Shown here in pieces: positions 36,501-51,000 of a stretch of 64,000 nucleotides of DNA; position 1 is the first letter of the stretch, and every line of letters starts with the position of its first letter. This stretch comes from Capitulum mitella. Lineage: Eukaryota > Arthropoda > Thecostraca > Pollicipedomorpha > Pollicipedidae. The stretch covers positions 15,664,903 to 15,728,902 of the forward strand of contig CP099845.1 in NCBI GenBank assembly GCA_030062745.1, in the 5' to 3' direction. The notes beneath the pieces are model-generated. The model ran no database searches. It saw only the letters and a list, made by a program, of their open reading frames with translations, and had not been told where the DNA came from. The position numbers and the translations under genes were made by a program.

Positions 36501-39500
36501 GACCCTTCCCATGCATTAAAATCAGGTCATTGGCACAAACATTTACGAAGCAAACATTTAACACAACATTGCAGTGCCCATTTTCCTACAAATGATACGT
36601 ATTGTTCGACTTGGTTAAAAACACCTGACCTGACCTTGACAGAATGTTTGCAGGTCATGACGTATTGCATCAGAAACACTAAATTTTACTTAGGTGTGAG
36701 AATGTTAAAAACTCAGCTACAACAAAAATAAGCCCACCACCCCGTTGTACAAAAGCTATTTAAGAAAAACCGCAGGGAGCCCTAAAACGACCATCCTCCC
36801 TTGGGCGAGGGTTAAATCAGCTGAAAGCTGTTTTGTCTGTTGGGTCTCTGGCGGCCGGCTGGGTCCGCCCGTCACCGCCCGTCTGGGCGGCACAACAGCC
36901 AGCCCGAGCTCGACTACTTCGCGAGTCAGACAGAACTTGGTATTGTCTTCTTCCGCACTCATTTATCGACATGTTTTAAAAAACTGGATCATTGGTCCTC
37001 CCGTGGAACCAAATGATGAAGGTACTACAAGCTACGAATGGTGATTTCTAATGTGAATGAAGTGTTACTGAAAGTCTCTGAAGTGAAGAAAAAGGGACGG
37101 CTGAAAGCTATGCCATGATAAACCCATGTCCATTTGCGTTGTGAAATAACTGTGTTCGGTTCGGTTCGATTATGTTCGGTTATGTTCGGCTACGTTCGCC
37201 TGTGTTATGTTGAGTGCGCTAACTGCGGAGTGATGCCTGATGAGGCCGATTGGGTCGGGTGGGCGCTGGCACTGTGGAGGGATGTCTGGTTGGGTGTGCT
37301 CGCTGCGGAGGGATGCCTGGTTGGGCGCCCTCCTGTGGAAGAATGCCTATTTGGGTGTGTTTGCTATGGAGGAATTCCTGGTTGGGTGTGTTCGCTGCGG
37401 AAGAATGCCTGGTTGGGTGTGCTCGCTGTGGAGGGATGCCTGGTTGGGTGTGCTCGCTGCGAGAGAATGTGTGGTTGGGTGTGCTCGCTGTGCAGGGATG
37501 CCTGGTTGGGTGTGCTCGCTGTTGTGGAATGCCTGACGTGGGCTGGGTGGTCCGGCCTCCGCAGGGGACCAGCTTCTGCAGTATCCTCTGAACATCAGCT
37601 CCGGCTCGGCGGTCGGCGTTTCGCTGGCCGCTACAGCCACGCTCAACGGCGTCACCGTCCCAGGTTGGTAACCGTTGCTGGCCACCGTACCATGTGGCTG
37701 GTCCTGGTACTTCGGTTTCAGACTCTGCCCTTTAGAGCAAGGATCGATTACTCCTTGCTGCCGATCTGCTGAGCTGCCGATGTCTGGAATGGTTTTCTGA
37801 GCTGTCGGCAATGAGTCAGGGGACCACAACCTGCCTGACTTTCCGTGACTGCCGTCAGACCTGCAGTACACCAGTGGCTCCCAGACTGTCACCGGACGTC
37901 ATCGCTACCAGCAAGTGGGCATCAGTGGCGACCTGTGGCTGTCGTCCCTGCTGAACGGAGTGGACCTCAGCACGGCCCTGTTGCTGGGCGAGACGCTCAC
38001 AGTGCCGACAGCCAGCCTCCACTCGGCCAGCGTCGACACCCTGCTGGTCACCAACATCAACGGGGTGTGCAGACGTTACAAACGCTGTCGCCCGTTCTGC
38101 GGGCTTCTGCATCGACGCACCGGCCTGACCAGCTTGCGTGACAAAATGCACCAGTGCTACCCCAATGATAATCTCATATACTTAACCACCTGGCAGTTAC
38201 TAGGACATCTCGAGTCGGCGCTGGCATACGGAGGGGGCGGGGGCGGGGGTGGGAGGGGGGGGATTAGACGACCGCACTCAGCACCTTCGCAGCCAATAGA
38301 TTGGCTGATTCAAAAGGCAATTGATTTTCCACAATATGTCACCCCAGGCATGTAGTCAGGGAGGCGCATGGGGTCCATCCCTCCTCTGAGCTAAGCGATC
38401 TACACTAGATGTGGTACGAAGATTTTGTGTTACGAAGGTCGAACAAGGTCGCGCCAGCTGACGCCGCGGGCATAGTGGTCGGTCGCGGCAGTCTGACCGG
38501 CGTCCCCGCGGAGAGCACGTCAGTGTGTGCTTCTGCGACCCAGACAGAATAGAACAGATATCGTTTTCGCAGGGATGCGGAGTGATGGTCATGTATATGA
38601 TGCAAAAGCAAGCATTCTGTTTTCCTGTACGTTACGTATGAGGTCATTTACATAAAATTGCTGCTTGTGACAAAATATGGTATTTGTCCGATTAAAATCC
38701 TGGCTACGTGCCTGTGCCACCCCGGATGTCATATTTTTAGACCTCAGCATTATGTAGTAGATCATGTGCCATATCAAAGGTCACTGTTAAACAGATAGGG
38801 CGTGCCGTTTTTTTGCATACAAAGTGGAGAACACGCATATACAAAGGCTGGGATATTTAAAACGTGCGTAGGATTCGTTTACATACACCTGAAGAAAAAC
38901 GTTCTACAGGTCAACGAGTGGCATGTGGTACTAAGAGGTCAACTACTCGCTGCTTTAAGTATGCCTTAAATGACGCTTTAGGGTCCAGAAGTGCCATAAG
39001 GCTTCGTAAGATGCCTCTGAATGCTCGTGTTGACAGCAGACATTTTCAGAGAGCTGTCACAATTGGTTATACGACGTAAATTGACTCAGATTTGAAAAGA
39101 CGCAGTCACACAAGTTTGACCTTTGATGACAGTGTTGTGTGAGGTGGTGAACGGTCCGTAATGACATGGCATAACACACAGCGCACACAAACGGCCATCT
39201 TTCACGATCAATGGGGCAATGAAGATGAGGTGAAGTCTGGAACAGGACAGTAAAACATCGTCTTCCTGACGTCATGTTGACTGACCTTTGAGGACATTGG
39301 CAGAGTCACTAAAATATGCAGAATTGGTGTACCGAGGGGTACTGGGAATGTAGCGACGCTGCACTGTTGTCCTGTGGATCAACGCGACAGAGGGGAAAGT
39401 CAGCAAAAAAGACTGACGCTAAGCCAGCAAACTGTAGGCGAATCGTATGAGCTGATTCGTTTGTGGCGTTATACTCACCGGTTTTTGGTGTTCGGCCATC

Positions 39501-41996
39501 ACAAAGAAATTAGTCCAAAAGGTACTCCGCGCAAGAAATGATGTGATTCACGGGCGTACTAATCAGAAGTTTCAGATTTGTTTCTTCCATATAACGTGTT
39601 TATATGAAATGGTCTGTCATTGGTCTTGGGTTTCACTGGTAAACAAGGGTTAAATGGTTGCTTGCGAGGTGAATTCGGCGTTAATAGTGTGTCGTGAAGA
39701 CTGGACTCTGGTGGAGTTAACTCATTTGATGCTGTTACGGATGTGTATACATGGAGCTAGAACTGAGCGGCTGACTGGCCAGAATGTGCACGGCGAGCAC
39801 GCCGCCTTTGGCTATCTGTGGCTGATGTGCTGTTGGGACAGGCGGGACTGACGGCGTGGCAGCGGCACGCTGTTCACCTGGACCGGCCGCAAACGTTCGC
39901 CGGACACTTCTCGATCGAGTCGGCCACATTCGTCAGCTTGAGCATAGTCGAGCTGAACGGATACCACCTGAGCACCGTTCTGCAGTCGCTGTGGAAGAAC
40001 GATAGCGACGTCATAGCCGGTGAGTTCGTCTGGGCGTCCCCTCCAGGGTTGGCAGATTTCAGCCATCTGGTTTTAACTGGTTTAAACCATGTTCTAAACC
40101 GGCTGGTCGAAATCAGTTTAAGCCACCTGTTTGTTTAAATTAGAAAAGAGTAGTTTCAGCCACTTGCAGCTTCTGGTCCCGAAGTCATAAAATAAGCTAG
40201 GAGTTGTTTAGTCTAGTTAATTTAGTCTATTTATAGGAGTTATTTAGTCTATTTAGCTCATTTAGTTTTAGACGTTAGGAGTCGCGCTGTTTTTGGAACT
40301 GTCTGGTAAAGATCAAAACTATCATTTTCAAAAATAAGGTCTGCACCTACAGCAGTCACAATCTCGAATTCAGCGTGTGTGACATGCAGTCACTGCCAAG
40401 CATAAATGCTGAGACAAAGAAATGGGGCATGCAGTCATTCTGCAGAGTGTAACTCTATTAATGGGAGGTAAGTGAATCCATTAGTCAAATTTCTGATCTA
40501 GCTGAGTGCTGGGAAAATTATCTAAGAGTAGGTCCAAGGTGTTTAAAGGTGTTTAAAATATGAAAGGTGTTTAAAATATGAATGGAACAGAAATGCTATC
40601 GCTATGAACTGACATTCATATCCTGCGTTAAAAGAACAAAGAACAGAATACTTAAAAAAACAAATACAGAGCGATAAAAATAGGAATGCTTATGTAGGTA
40701 GGCGATAAAAAGTGCAGGCCAAGTAAACAAGGCAGTGTGCTAGAGCAGCAGCTCTTCCAGAGTACCATGCGTTTTCATATACTTACCCACTAGTCCTTCG
40801 ACCTGCGTGGTTATGTGGTTATCTGAGTGCTGCAGTGCTGCACCTATCACCACCTATCACATGTTTGTTTGTTGCGAGTTAGAACGTACAGCGTTCTGGC
40901 ATCCGTGTCTTGAGTCGAGTCTTGTCTCATCTGGCGTTAGTCAGTCGTCTGAGCACAGCGTGCAGTTTTTGTTCCAGGCCGTTTTAGATGTCATGAATTC
41001 GTGCTCAGGTCAGGGATGAGTAAACTGATCCCTGTTGTGTTTGTCGCAAGCGTTGAATATTTGTTCAGGTTTGAGTGCTGCCGCATTGCTACCACATAGC
41101 AGTAAAAAGACCGCACGCTGGAAAAAAACATAAATGGATGCTCATGGGGCCAGTGTTTGTCAATACTTGTACTAAAGTTGCCTTATGCCTAAATGACTGC
41201 TTCTCCCAGACCCCTCTACGAGTTGTGAATAGCCAGTACGATAAATAAAGTCACTTCGTAGGGTAGTTTCTTTGAGAAGCAATTTAAGCCGGCCTTAATT
41301 TATTTGGCCCGATTAAAACCAGTTTAAACTAATAAGTCACTGGCTGGCACAAATTCAATTTAAGCAGGCGCTTTTCCAACCCTGGCCTCCTCGATCCCCC
41401 ACCCTAGCCACCCCGCTCCCCGTTCCCTTCCGCCATCCAGCCGTGTGGCCGTCATCTACGTTTTACTTTGAGTTTTGTTTCTTCAGATGGCCTAGTCTGG
41501 TCTTTTTGGCGAACTTTACAGATAGTGGTGCCGTAAAATGTCGCTGCCGTGTTGCATTCAGTAAACGCCCGTTCGTAGTAACGAAGGCTCTCATGTTTTT
41601 GTAGGAACCACCGATTTCAGAGGGTCTGTTGTGGTGAACCAGCTGACATTCGACAAGATCAACGGCGTCTCGCTGTGGACGGACGTGCTGACCACGGACA
41701 CGGACCAGACGGTGACGTCCCAGCTGCAGGTGGACGTGCTGGACGTCTCGCTGGACCTCTCGAACGACCAGGTCAACGGGCTGGACCTCAGCGTGGACGT
41801 GGTCCGCACCAGCGGTGTGCCTAACTCTGTGGCTGGTGAGCGCATGACAGACACGGCACTAATTGAAATCTCCCCAGTTTTATGGAGACCAGGACCTCAT
41901 AATTTGAGTGGATCGTTTTTGGTGGCAAGCTTTGGCCAGGACTTCGTTCACTCCTTGTACACTGTTGGGGTCATAAGGAAATAACGTGGTCGCAGT

Positions 41997-42037
<41 letters not shown>

Positions 42038-45000
42038 AAACAAATGTTTCGCTCTGTATTCAAAGCTTCATCAGAATCTGGCAACGTTCCGCCGATGCAG
42101 GCAAGGCCACAAATTCAGCCAAATATACATGCACATAATCGAAAGCCACTCCGTACAGAATAGGGTACCGGTTCCAAAAATGGTGCAAATGGAGAACTTT
42201 TTCAGTTTCCACAACTGAATATCGCATTTCTGCACTCGCCCTGTGCGGGCATGCGACATTTTTACCCCCCCCCCCCGTTTCTTCCGCCGACCTCCCCGCC
42301 TTGGTGGCCACAAAGACTTGTGAACACCCACGAGATGTGTAACCCGCATCGTTTGTTCATCCCACCGGTGATCCCATTTGTCCCCAGCAAGGACATCCAC
42401 CTCCTCTACCTTATTTTCCCATAGTGGTTCTGGCTCCACACCTCCTCTAGGCCGACTACTTGTATGTATGGAATGGGGTGTCCGGGTGTGCAAAAGTGGT
42501 GTCTGACTGGAAGGAGGACCGAGGGCTCTAGCGTCCGTCCAGGTGATAGGTGGTTTTTGGATACCAGCAGTATCCAAACGATTGGATGCAGATTTTTGGA
42601 TACGGTACAGGCAACCATCCGTCTCCCCGACATGGCGGATGCGCCGTACACCGCACCCATAGATCACGTTCGCATTTTACATCCTATGGTCCTATCATGC
42701 GCAGTTACGCAATCTTTACGAGCCCCGTTGCCTGCATCTCATTCCCATACGTGCGCCTTCATATCCCACAGTTTTTCGCGGTCTTCTAACCGGTTTGTAG
42801 GTATGGTCACTCGTCTTTTCGTCCAGATTGTTCATGTAGTCTTCTCTGTTGAGAATGGCGGTCCCCGAGCCTTTGTCTTCGGAACTCACGATGATGTTAT
42901 GGAGCCCTGCTCGAGCTCTAATGAGGCTGAGCAGAGCTAATGAGAAGAGCCACGCCTTGCTCAGCCTCTAATGAGTTGAAAAACTGTCATGGCCCCGCTT
43001 CTTGATATCCCGAATGACATTGGTTACTTCGTCCAAGTTTACGCCCAGTTCTTAGGCGGTGATGACCATGCCTCTTTGAGTCCAACATAGGCGTCCGAAC
43101 AGGGTGCCAGGGGCCAGGGGGCCGGGACCCCCTTACTGGAGGCTGGTGCCTTGTCGGAAGTGGACACGAGGCGGCGCTTTGCTTCCCTAAGGTCCTAAAA
43201 AGTAAAATTAAGAAACCGCTTGAAGAGATGTCTGGAGGTGACTACCAAAACCCCTTCAATCAAACGCAGATTCTCCAGATCTCAAAGCCACCCACTTCAA
43301 CACGTTCGGGCTAAGGTTATCGAAAAAAAAAATAAAAAAATAGCAGAAAGTAGTGTTTTTGCGAGTTTAAGTCGAATGGAACGTCCAAGAATAAATGACA
43401 GTGACACGCGGAACGTGGCAGCCCACGATTGGAAGGAGTCATCTGGGACCGAGAAAGGATTTCTGAGAGAGAAGAGGTCCCCAGCAAAGAAGATACTTCT
43501 ATAACTGTGTGGGGTTACATCGTGGAACTAACACCTTGGAACTAAGAAACTAACCAGTAAGGGTTTTAAAACTAAAGGTGGAAGCTGTACGTGCAAGGAA
43601 TGTGGAATGCCCCAGCAATGAAAATTAAAGGTTCCTGGATGATGGAGGAGGCCTCGGGGGGGGGGGGACTGACGGAGAAGGCCCCGGAAACGAGGGAGGG
43701 CCCCTGGTTATGGAGGTCCCCACAGTGATGGAGAGTCTCAAATGTAAGGCGGATGCTTATTTGGGCCGTTACCATCTGGCCGGTGGCCCTCCGTCACGTA
43801 TGGGCAATGATGTCCGTTTTTTACCCGAAATTGATAGAGTATTCAAGGCAAGAAAAAGATGGTCGAAATCCGAAGATCGTAAAGTTCTCCTGCCTACCTA
43901 AAAAACAGGCAGGAGGAGAGCGAGACTGTCCGGAGAACGGGATCATGACGGTGGTATGTCACGGGCCACATGAACCATGGATGTACATAAATTTTATGGC
44001 TTAAATATGAACCTTGAATCTGAGTAAGGCTTGTAAACAGGCGCACTGACAGATTGTCCACACGCCCCGCTTGCAGGGACGGTGGTGTTCGCCAACGACC
44101 TGATTGTTACGGGCGACGTGGTCGTGGCGGACGGGGTCACGGTGAACGAGGTGGACATGTCGGACGTACCTGCGTTGCTGTCCAGCCTGGGCTCGCAGCA
44201 CTTGTCCCAGGACGTGGTGCTGAACGGCTTGTGGACGATCCAGGGCAGCGTGCACCTGACCTCTGTCAACGGATACAGGCTGGACCTGCTGCACCAGCTG
44301 TTCTGGACCAGGGACGGCGACCAGGTGATCAGCTGGGTAACCAGCCAGTGACAGCCTCCCTGGGCATGAGCTATCCGGTGCCGTGTGGTCATGTGAGGGG
44401 AGTCTGGGGCCATGCTGATCGAGGGTTACGAGATTACTTTTACCTGGCGTCGTACATGCACTGTCAAGGCAGGCAGGCAGGCAGGCTGGGATACCGCAGT
44501 GTTATGCGTGAATGCATAAACAGTCTTCGTCAGTTTTAAGCTCGTGTTAAGTGGTTCATTGCCATTGATGTTAGTCTTCTCTAGCCGCGGGTGGCAACTC
44601 GGTCCTGGTTTATCAGCCGAATACGAAAAAGTTCGGAGGTCCGTGCGGCTATGACATGTTGCTGTGGGTTGAAGGTTGCATACAAAAAAACGCGTCGTGT
44701 TAAAAAAAAAAAAACGGCACATGATTACGCATGGAGTACGCGTTAGTAAAAGGGTCGTTTAATGCCTTTAAAAGTCTAGATGTTTTGGCGCCACTTGACA
44801 TGCCTTCGTCAGTGAGACTGAGAAGCATAAATGAGAGTGCGAAACATAAAGTGCCAGTCATGCAAACAGCGACTAGGATAAATAGCTGGTTAAGAGGCTG
44901 GTTACATACCTTTATAGAGATAAAGATAAGATGGATGTTGATGGGGAGCTTTTTAGGCAATCATTCAGATAAATGTCAAAACGCACGCGTACACGCGCGC

Positions 45001-48000
45001 ATGCACGCATGCACACAAAGATGGGTGTAACTACCAAGAAAATCAAGAATCAAGAAGGCCGAAATGTGCTGAAAAGGGCAAAAATGTGGATCAGTGGATA
45101 GGAACAGTATTATATGGAGCTGATGGAAGCCTTCCCGTATTCTTGGTAAGTACGCTCCATTTTCTGTTATTCCGCTTTTCTATGGTCGACGATCACTGAC
45201 CACACTGACGAAAACATTATAAATTGTGCAGAAATACTCGGCCTTTTGGAAACATCAAACAGACCGTTTTGGCATGTTTAGTTAGAAAAAAATATTACCG
45301 ACTCCGATATATGATGTAGGATGAGGTATAAGATAGGGACGATGTTTGGTTTGAAAATCGAAATTATCACTCGTAAATTATGAATCCATAAGTTAACGGA
45401 ATTGGAGGGGCATTTTAAAGACGTTGGGTAGGATTTGATACGTCCGTAACCTTATATCCGGTAAAATGCAAGGATTTTCCAAAAATTCGCCAGACCATCA
45501 TCGGCAAGAAGAGGCAGACGTCCTTGAGCCCGTGGTAGTCGTGCTGGATTACTATGGAACAGAACGGAACACTGGCTATGAGGACCGCTTATAGTTTTTG
45601 TTGGTTCCGATAGCTCATCTTTTGCAGGTTACATGGTAAACTGCTTCAACTTAGGAGTGGGCGGTAATCTGTGACATGTCGATGTCGTCACGCAGGTATA
45701 GATTAAAGGACTTTGAATTCAAGGATTTGGTATCTAACTATGGTGTATTCTTCTCGCAGGATATTCCAACGCCTGTAACCATCTTAAACGGATTTACGGT
45801 AAAGGGTGATATGGAAGTGAGTACGATTAATGACATCGACACGGACAAGTTCATTAACGTCTCGACTGGCGGCACAGTTCAGAACGATGTCTCTTTTGAG
45901 GTAAGCAGCTGCAGTGCAGTGCAGTGCATTGTTGAGGAGGGGCCGTGCGCGTTGTCGAGCAGTACAGGACGTGCCGATGCGTCGGACCAGCTGTGTTTCC
46001 AGGGAATTCTGGATATCAGAGTATCTTGATAACTGCCTGGAGTATGAGATGTTCGCTGGAAAGAGAGGAGCTGGAAACACGACCCATGCGTGATGCTCTT
46101 CAGAGACGTCATGTTCTTGCAGGGCAACATCACGGCATCAGACGTCTTCCTGTCTCCCGGGGGACGCCTGAATGGTTTCGATCTGTCAGATTTTGCACTG
46201 ACAGTAGTGACGAGGGATGGTGACCAGTTTATCTTGGGGACCAAGGTAAGATCACTGAAGAAGCTAGTGTCGGTGTGGAAGACGCTCGCTGTCTGTGGGG
46301 ATTTTTCGTGATTCGTTAACAACCCATGTAACTGAGGAAAAGGTAAATATCCCGCTGAAACTGAAATCGTTCAGTTTATTTGGTTCTTGTATTGGTCTGA
46401 TTTGGACCATGCATAGTACAACGCATCTAGTCCTGGCGTTCATAGAGTCGATTTTACAGACGTTCTCTGGCGGTGTAAATGCTTCCAGCGTCGTGGTGGA
46501 GGTCATCAACGATCTCCGCGTGCCCGACGACCTCCTCCTGGTGAACGGAGACCAAACTCAGACGGGTACGTTGAAGGGGCGGGCCGAGCTCGGCTGACGG
46601 GTGAACACAGTCGCATTTGGTGACAAGATCTTGGACCGTGACGCGCTGGAAATTGTCCCACAAACGCTTACTGCTGCAGGTTCGCTGACGTTCCTCGAGG
46701 ACCTGGAGGTGCTGAAGGATGTCGCGTTCTATGGAGACGTCACCGTCACTAACGCCATCAACGGCTACCGCGCGGCCGACATACTGGACATTTTGACGAG
46801 CATGTGGGTGAACAGCACGTTTGGACAGGTGCTGATCATCAACGGAAACGCGCGCTGTGAGTATATGTTGTCTTTCGTGCACCTAGAAGAGCACAAATCA
46901 GAACCCCTCAGAACTATGCGTCAAAAGTTGGACTGACTGTGATGGTCCTGAGACATTGCGACGAGACATCGTTACGGAATAGGTTGTGTTTTCGCTCCGG
47001 AGGTCCGACGCTTTTGGCGAACAGCGTGAGACGAATGACGTTCGGCGTCATCCGAGTCTCGTGCCTTGTCCTGCCGCCAGTTAGTGACGTGCACATCATG
47101 GAGACACTGAATACGACGGGACTCACGGAGCTGCTGAAAGGTGCACTGCAGCTCGACAAGCACTTGTACATCTCCGGCAACTTCACAGTGAAGGGCAACG
47201 TGCTCTTCAACTCCGGCCTTAGCCTGAACACCGTGAATCGGCTGTCTTGGTCCGACTACCTCTCTTCGGTGAGGGACTATGGAGATTGTAGTGGTCTGGC
47301 TACCTCTCTTCATTGAAGGATAGTATGCAGACTGTCATGGTCTGGCCATCTTTCTTCGGGGAGATGCTGGATACAGAGTGTCTTATTCTGACCATTTCTC
47401 TTCCCTGAGGGGCTGGATGCGGACTGTTACGGTCTGACTACCTGTGTTCAGTGACAGGCTCTCTACAGACCATTCTGTTTTGACCACCTAGATGAAGACC
47501 TGAGCTGCTCTTACGATAGCGATTCCGGCCGCCTAACTTAACCTGTGCCGGAGTGTGTAACTGCGCGCCAGCAGCCACATACTGCACGGGCGTCACATTC
47601 CGTCCTGGCGTCAGGTACTTCATGTGGCGTCACCTTCTGCACGGGTGTCACACTGCACCAGCGCCACACTGCATCTGCGTCACACTCTGCACAGGTGTTA
47701 CATACTGCACATGCGTCGCGTCACGCTCTGCACGGGCGTCACGCTCGGCGTCTCTAGCGTAGCGGGTGTCTAAGTCGAAGTCGGCTCACATAAAACAAAC
47801 GTTTCCTCCGTATTTGTTTGATTTTGATACCGCCTGGCCCAGTTTACTGGCCAGTCATTATGCACTGAAAAAACATTGACAATAAAGCAGCAAAGTAAAA
47901 AGGGTGCGTAGAATCTCGCCTTTTTTGCCTGTCGCGGCGATAGCGCGGCCGCGCTCCGCAACGGCTGAAGGGCGTCGGGATGCATTTGCTAGGATCATAC

Positions 48001-51000
48001 ATACGTCACGCTACGTCATGGCTGTGACATTGCGTCTCTGCTCAACTCGGCTCGAGTTTGGTAATCTAACTATTCCCGGAGGGGTAGACGGCATGGCCGA
48101 TTCCCCGCAGGGAGCGGATTCGGCCCCGCTGAGATCTCGAGAACTACACATCCGATTTCAATTTTCAAGATTTTGAAAGGAGTGGATACGGGGGAGGGCA
48201 AAAGTCAAAATGGGAATATTTTTGGACGTGCTATAACTCTGTTGTTTATGGACCGATTTTAATGAAATTGGCATGAATCGAGAGATCTTGAATGGAACTT
48301 TTACCACTGGTCCATACGTTTGAAATTTTGAGAAAATTCATAGGCGTTCACAGGTTTTCAGAACTAGTTTGTTTTTTTCAGAACTGAATTAAAAAGTTAA
48401 AATCACTTTTTGGCCTTTACTGATCATGTTGTGCCGAAGAAGTACAAATAGTATTACATTGTTTGTATCATGTTAGCATAGGCGGTGCCAGAGATATGAA
48501 AAAGGAAGAACTGTCATGGTCACGTGTTCTTCAGGTCAGCTTACGATCTGTGACCTTGAATGACCTCCAGTGACCTTAGTCACTTGGAATGACCTTTCGT
48601 GTATTTCGTGTTGTTTGAAAACACTTTGAATCATTTGAATTCACGTTTTCCTAAAATTCCGTTTCACGGCTGTTAAATGTTATTTCTATTTCAGGGTACG
48701 CGCTCTGACATTTTATGTCGTAGCTCCGTGACCCAACCTAATATCAAGTTGAAAGTTGATTCGCAAGTAGAGGACACTGTTCTACGTCACATGTATTCCG
48801 GGTTTGCCATTTGAAAAAACAGCGCCAAAATTATTCTATGGAATCAGATTTTGACCTGACGTTGACATTACCTTCTAAAATGACCTCAGATGACCAGCAT
48901 TGTTTTTGTATGCTTAACCAACCATTTGCCTATACATCCGTATAAAGTGTTAAGTTCTGTCGTAACGCCGTTTTCTGGGAGACATTTCCCTTTCACCCTC
49001 AACAGGGCCAAAATGGCTTGAGGTACCTTTCAAAAACGTTGCCTGGATCCGCCCCTGCGCAAAATAGAATTACGAAATCTTGTTGCAGTACGTAGAAACA
49101 GCAGCAAGGAAGTCACCAAGTTTCGTGGAGCTGCGTCAGAAATCCGGAAATTAGCAAGTAACAAACCCGAGGCGCGGATTCAGTCCACCACCTGCCGGAT
49201 ATAGGGTTAAAATCTCGAATCCTGTTGTAGCAAACTGAAATCTTGCGCTTTGCTCAGTGCAGTAGGTCTAGGTTTGTTGATCTGGTGTGCGACTGGCCTC
49301 CAACGGCCAAGCGGTCGTTGATTGGCAAGTGCCATCAAACCATAATGGAACTTTACCAGTCGGCGACCGATAACTGTTGTAGGGGAGCCGCGACCGGTCG
49401 CGCAGCGGAATCGCTTGTCTTTGTTGCTCGTGTAAACTGGGGTTTAGATGTGTAATAAAACACCAGTTGATGACACGAGAGACGAGATTGTTTGTATCTC
49501 CGGCTAAGGCGTAATAATGTAACAACTACTACGTTATGCTCGACACAAACAACGATAAATGTTTGTTATAATATGCACTTTATGTATAAACGTGTTGCAT
49601 AAAGCGTTTGAATCTGTAACTATTCCATTCTTCATTTCATTGGCGACAGGAAAGTAAATAACCGACGTTGCGACAAGTTCTGTAATCTGACAGGAAAGTT
49701 CGACTATGACAGCGCCGCGTGACCTCCAGTCATTAACCCGCCACTGGCAGTGGTCCCCCCGGACGCATTCCTTAAATGTATCCCCAAAAAGTTCACGCAG
49801 TGACTTGAAACTTTCATCACCTTTTCTGACTTCAAATGTGTACATGCTGACAATATTTGGAAACGAGCTCTCTTTACATGTCCAAATGGCATAGGGACAG
49901 CCACGTTTTACCATACTACGTATGATCCTACTGTGCTGCTTCATTTTCAGTGTTTGTCCACTATGTGATGACTGTCAGGGGCGCTGCCAGGATTTTCTTA
50001 AGCTGGGGGGGAGTTGGGTGGAGCTCAGTGAGAACTGAAATCATACGAAAACCTCCTGCTGGGAAGACTATGTGCAATGGGTTTCATTAAAAAAGTGGGC
50101 CCTAAGGGGAGGGCCGAGCCCTCGACACCTCCTCTGACAGCGCTGGTGATGACTGTGGCCTGCATTGCCATTCTTGATCCCAGGTTAGGTCATCCGAGGT
50201 AAAATACGTATTTTTGTCTTACCTGCTCCATTGAAAATGCAGTTTAGAAACGGGACTGAGTAAACTGATGTTTTGGTTCAGTTAAATAAGCTGAAACAAT
50301 TATGCGGCATATTGCGCGTGCAACTTATGCACCAGGATCTCGGAACAACGCATTTTTTTGCATTCCGGCGTTTGGCGGTTACATGCACATTTCAGCTTAG
50401 CGAGCAATTGGTGAAGCTCGTTTGATGCTTTGAATAACTAGGATGGACATATCGGCCCTTGCTTGCATTACAACATAGGTCAGGTGACAGTCATAATATG
50501 AGATATGAGGCATACTGCCACACAGACTTCAGTCCAGGTAATCCATCGTGATTTTCGGATTTGACTTGACCTGCGACATCATCACTGACCCAGAAGTAAA
50601 AATATATGCTACAGGAAAGCACGGTTCGATATAATAAATTGCTGTTTGAACCAGCCAGATCGGGTGATTGGTGCCCGAGGTACGCAGGGGGCGTTAAACG
50701 CTCCGCACCCCGTCAGTGGAAGATGGTTAAAAACCCCAGTCAATGCAGGGTTTTCACGGGTCTGTAACTGTTTGATACCGTGCTGTAGAGCTCATTCGAG
50801 TGCGGCTGTAGTCCTACCGCAGCGTAGTGCGACACGTACACGCACAACACCGCGGCGCCACCTGCCAGCCGGTGGTGCCGACACGCCTGCAGCAGTGCTC
50901 ATCAGAGAGGCCAGATACGGGCCGGTGCGGTAGCGCCCTATACACCCATTAGTTCAGCAGTACTTACAAAAAGTTTGATGCGCTTAACATAGTCGATAGC

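Noticed and set aside
37134-37772. Long plus-strand frames of Trp/Gly/Cys/Leu repeats
   Set aside because: They run through a 31-bp tandem array that is open in more than one frame; the real exon 13 lies in a different frame at its end.
42464-42940. Plus-strand frame of 158 codons in intron 16
   Set aside because: No motif fits; the minus strand of the same stretch has a slightly better, still weak, match to a retroelement endonuclease.
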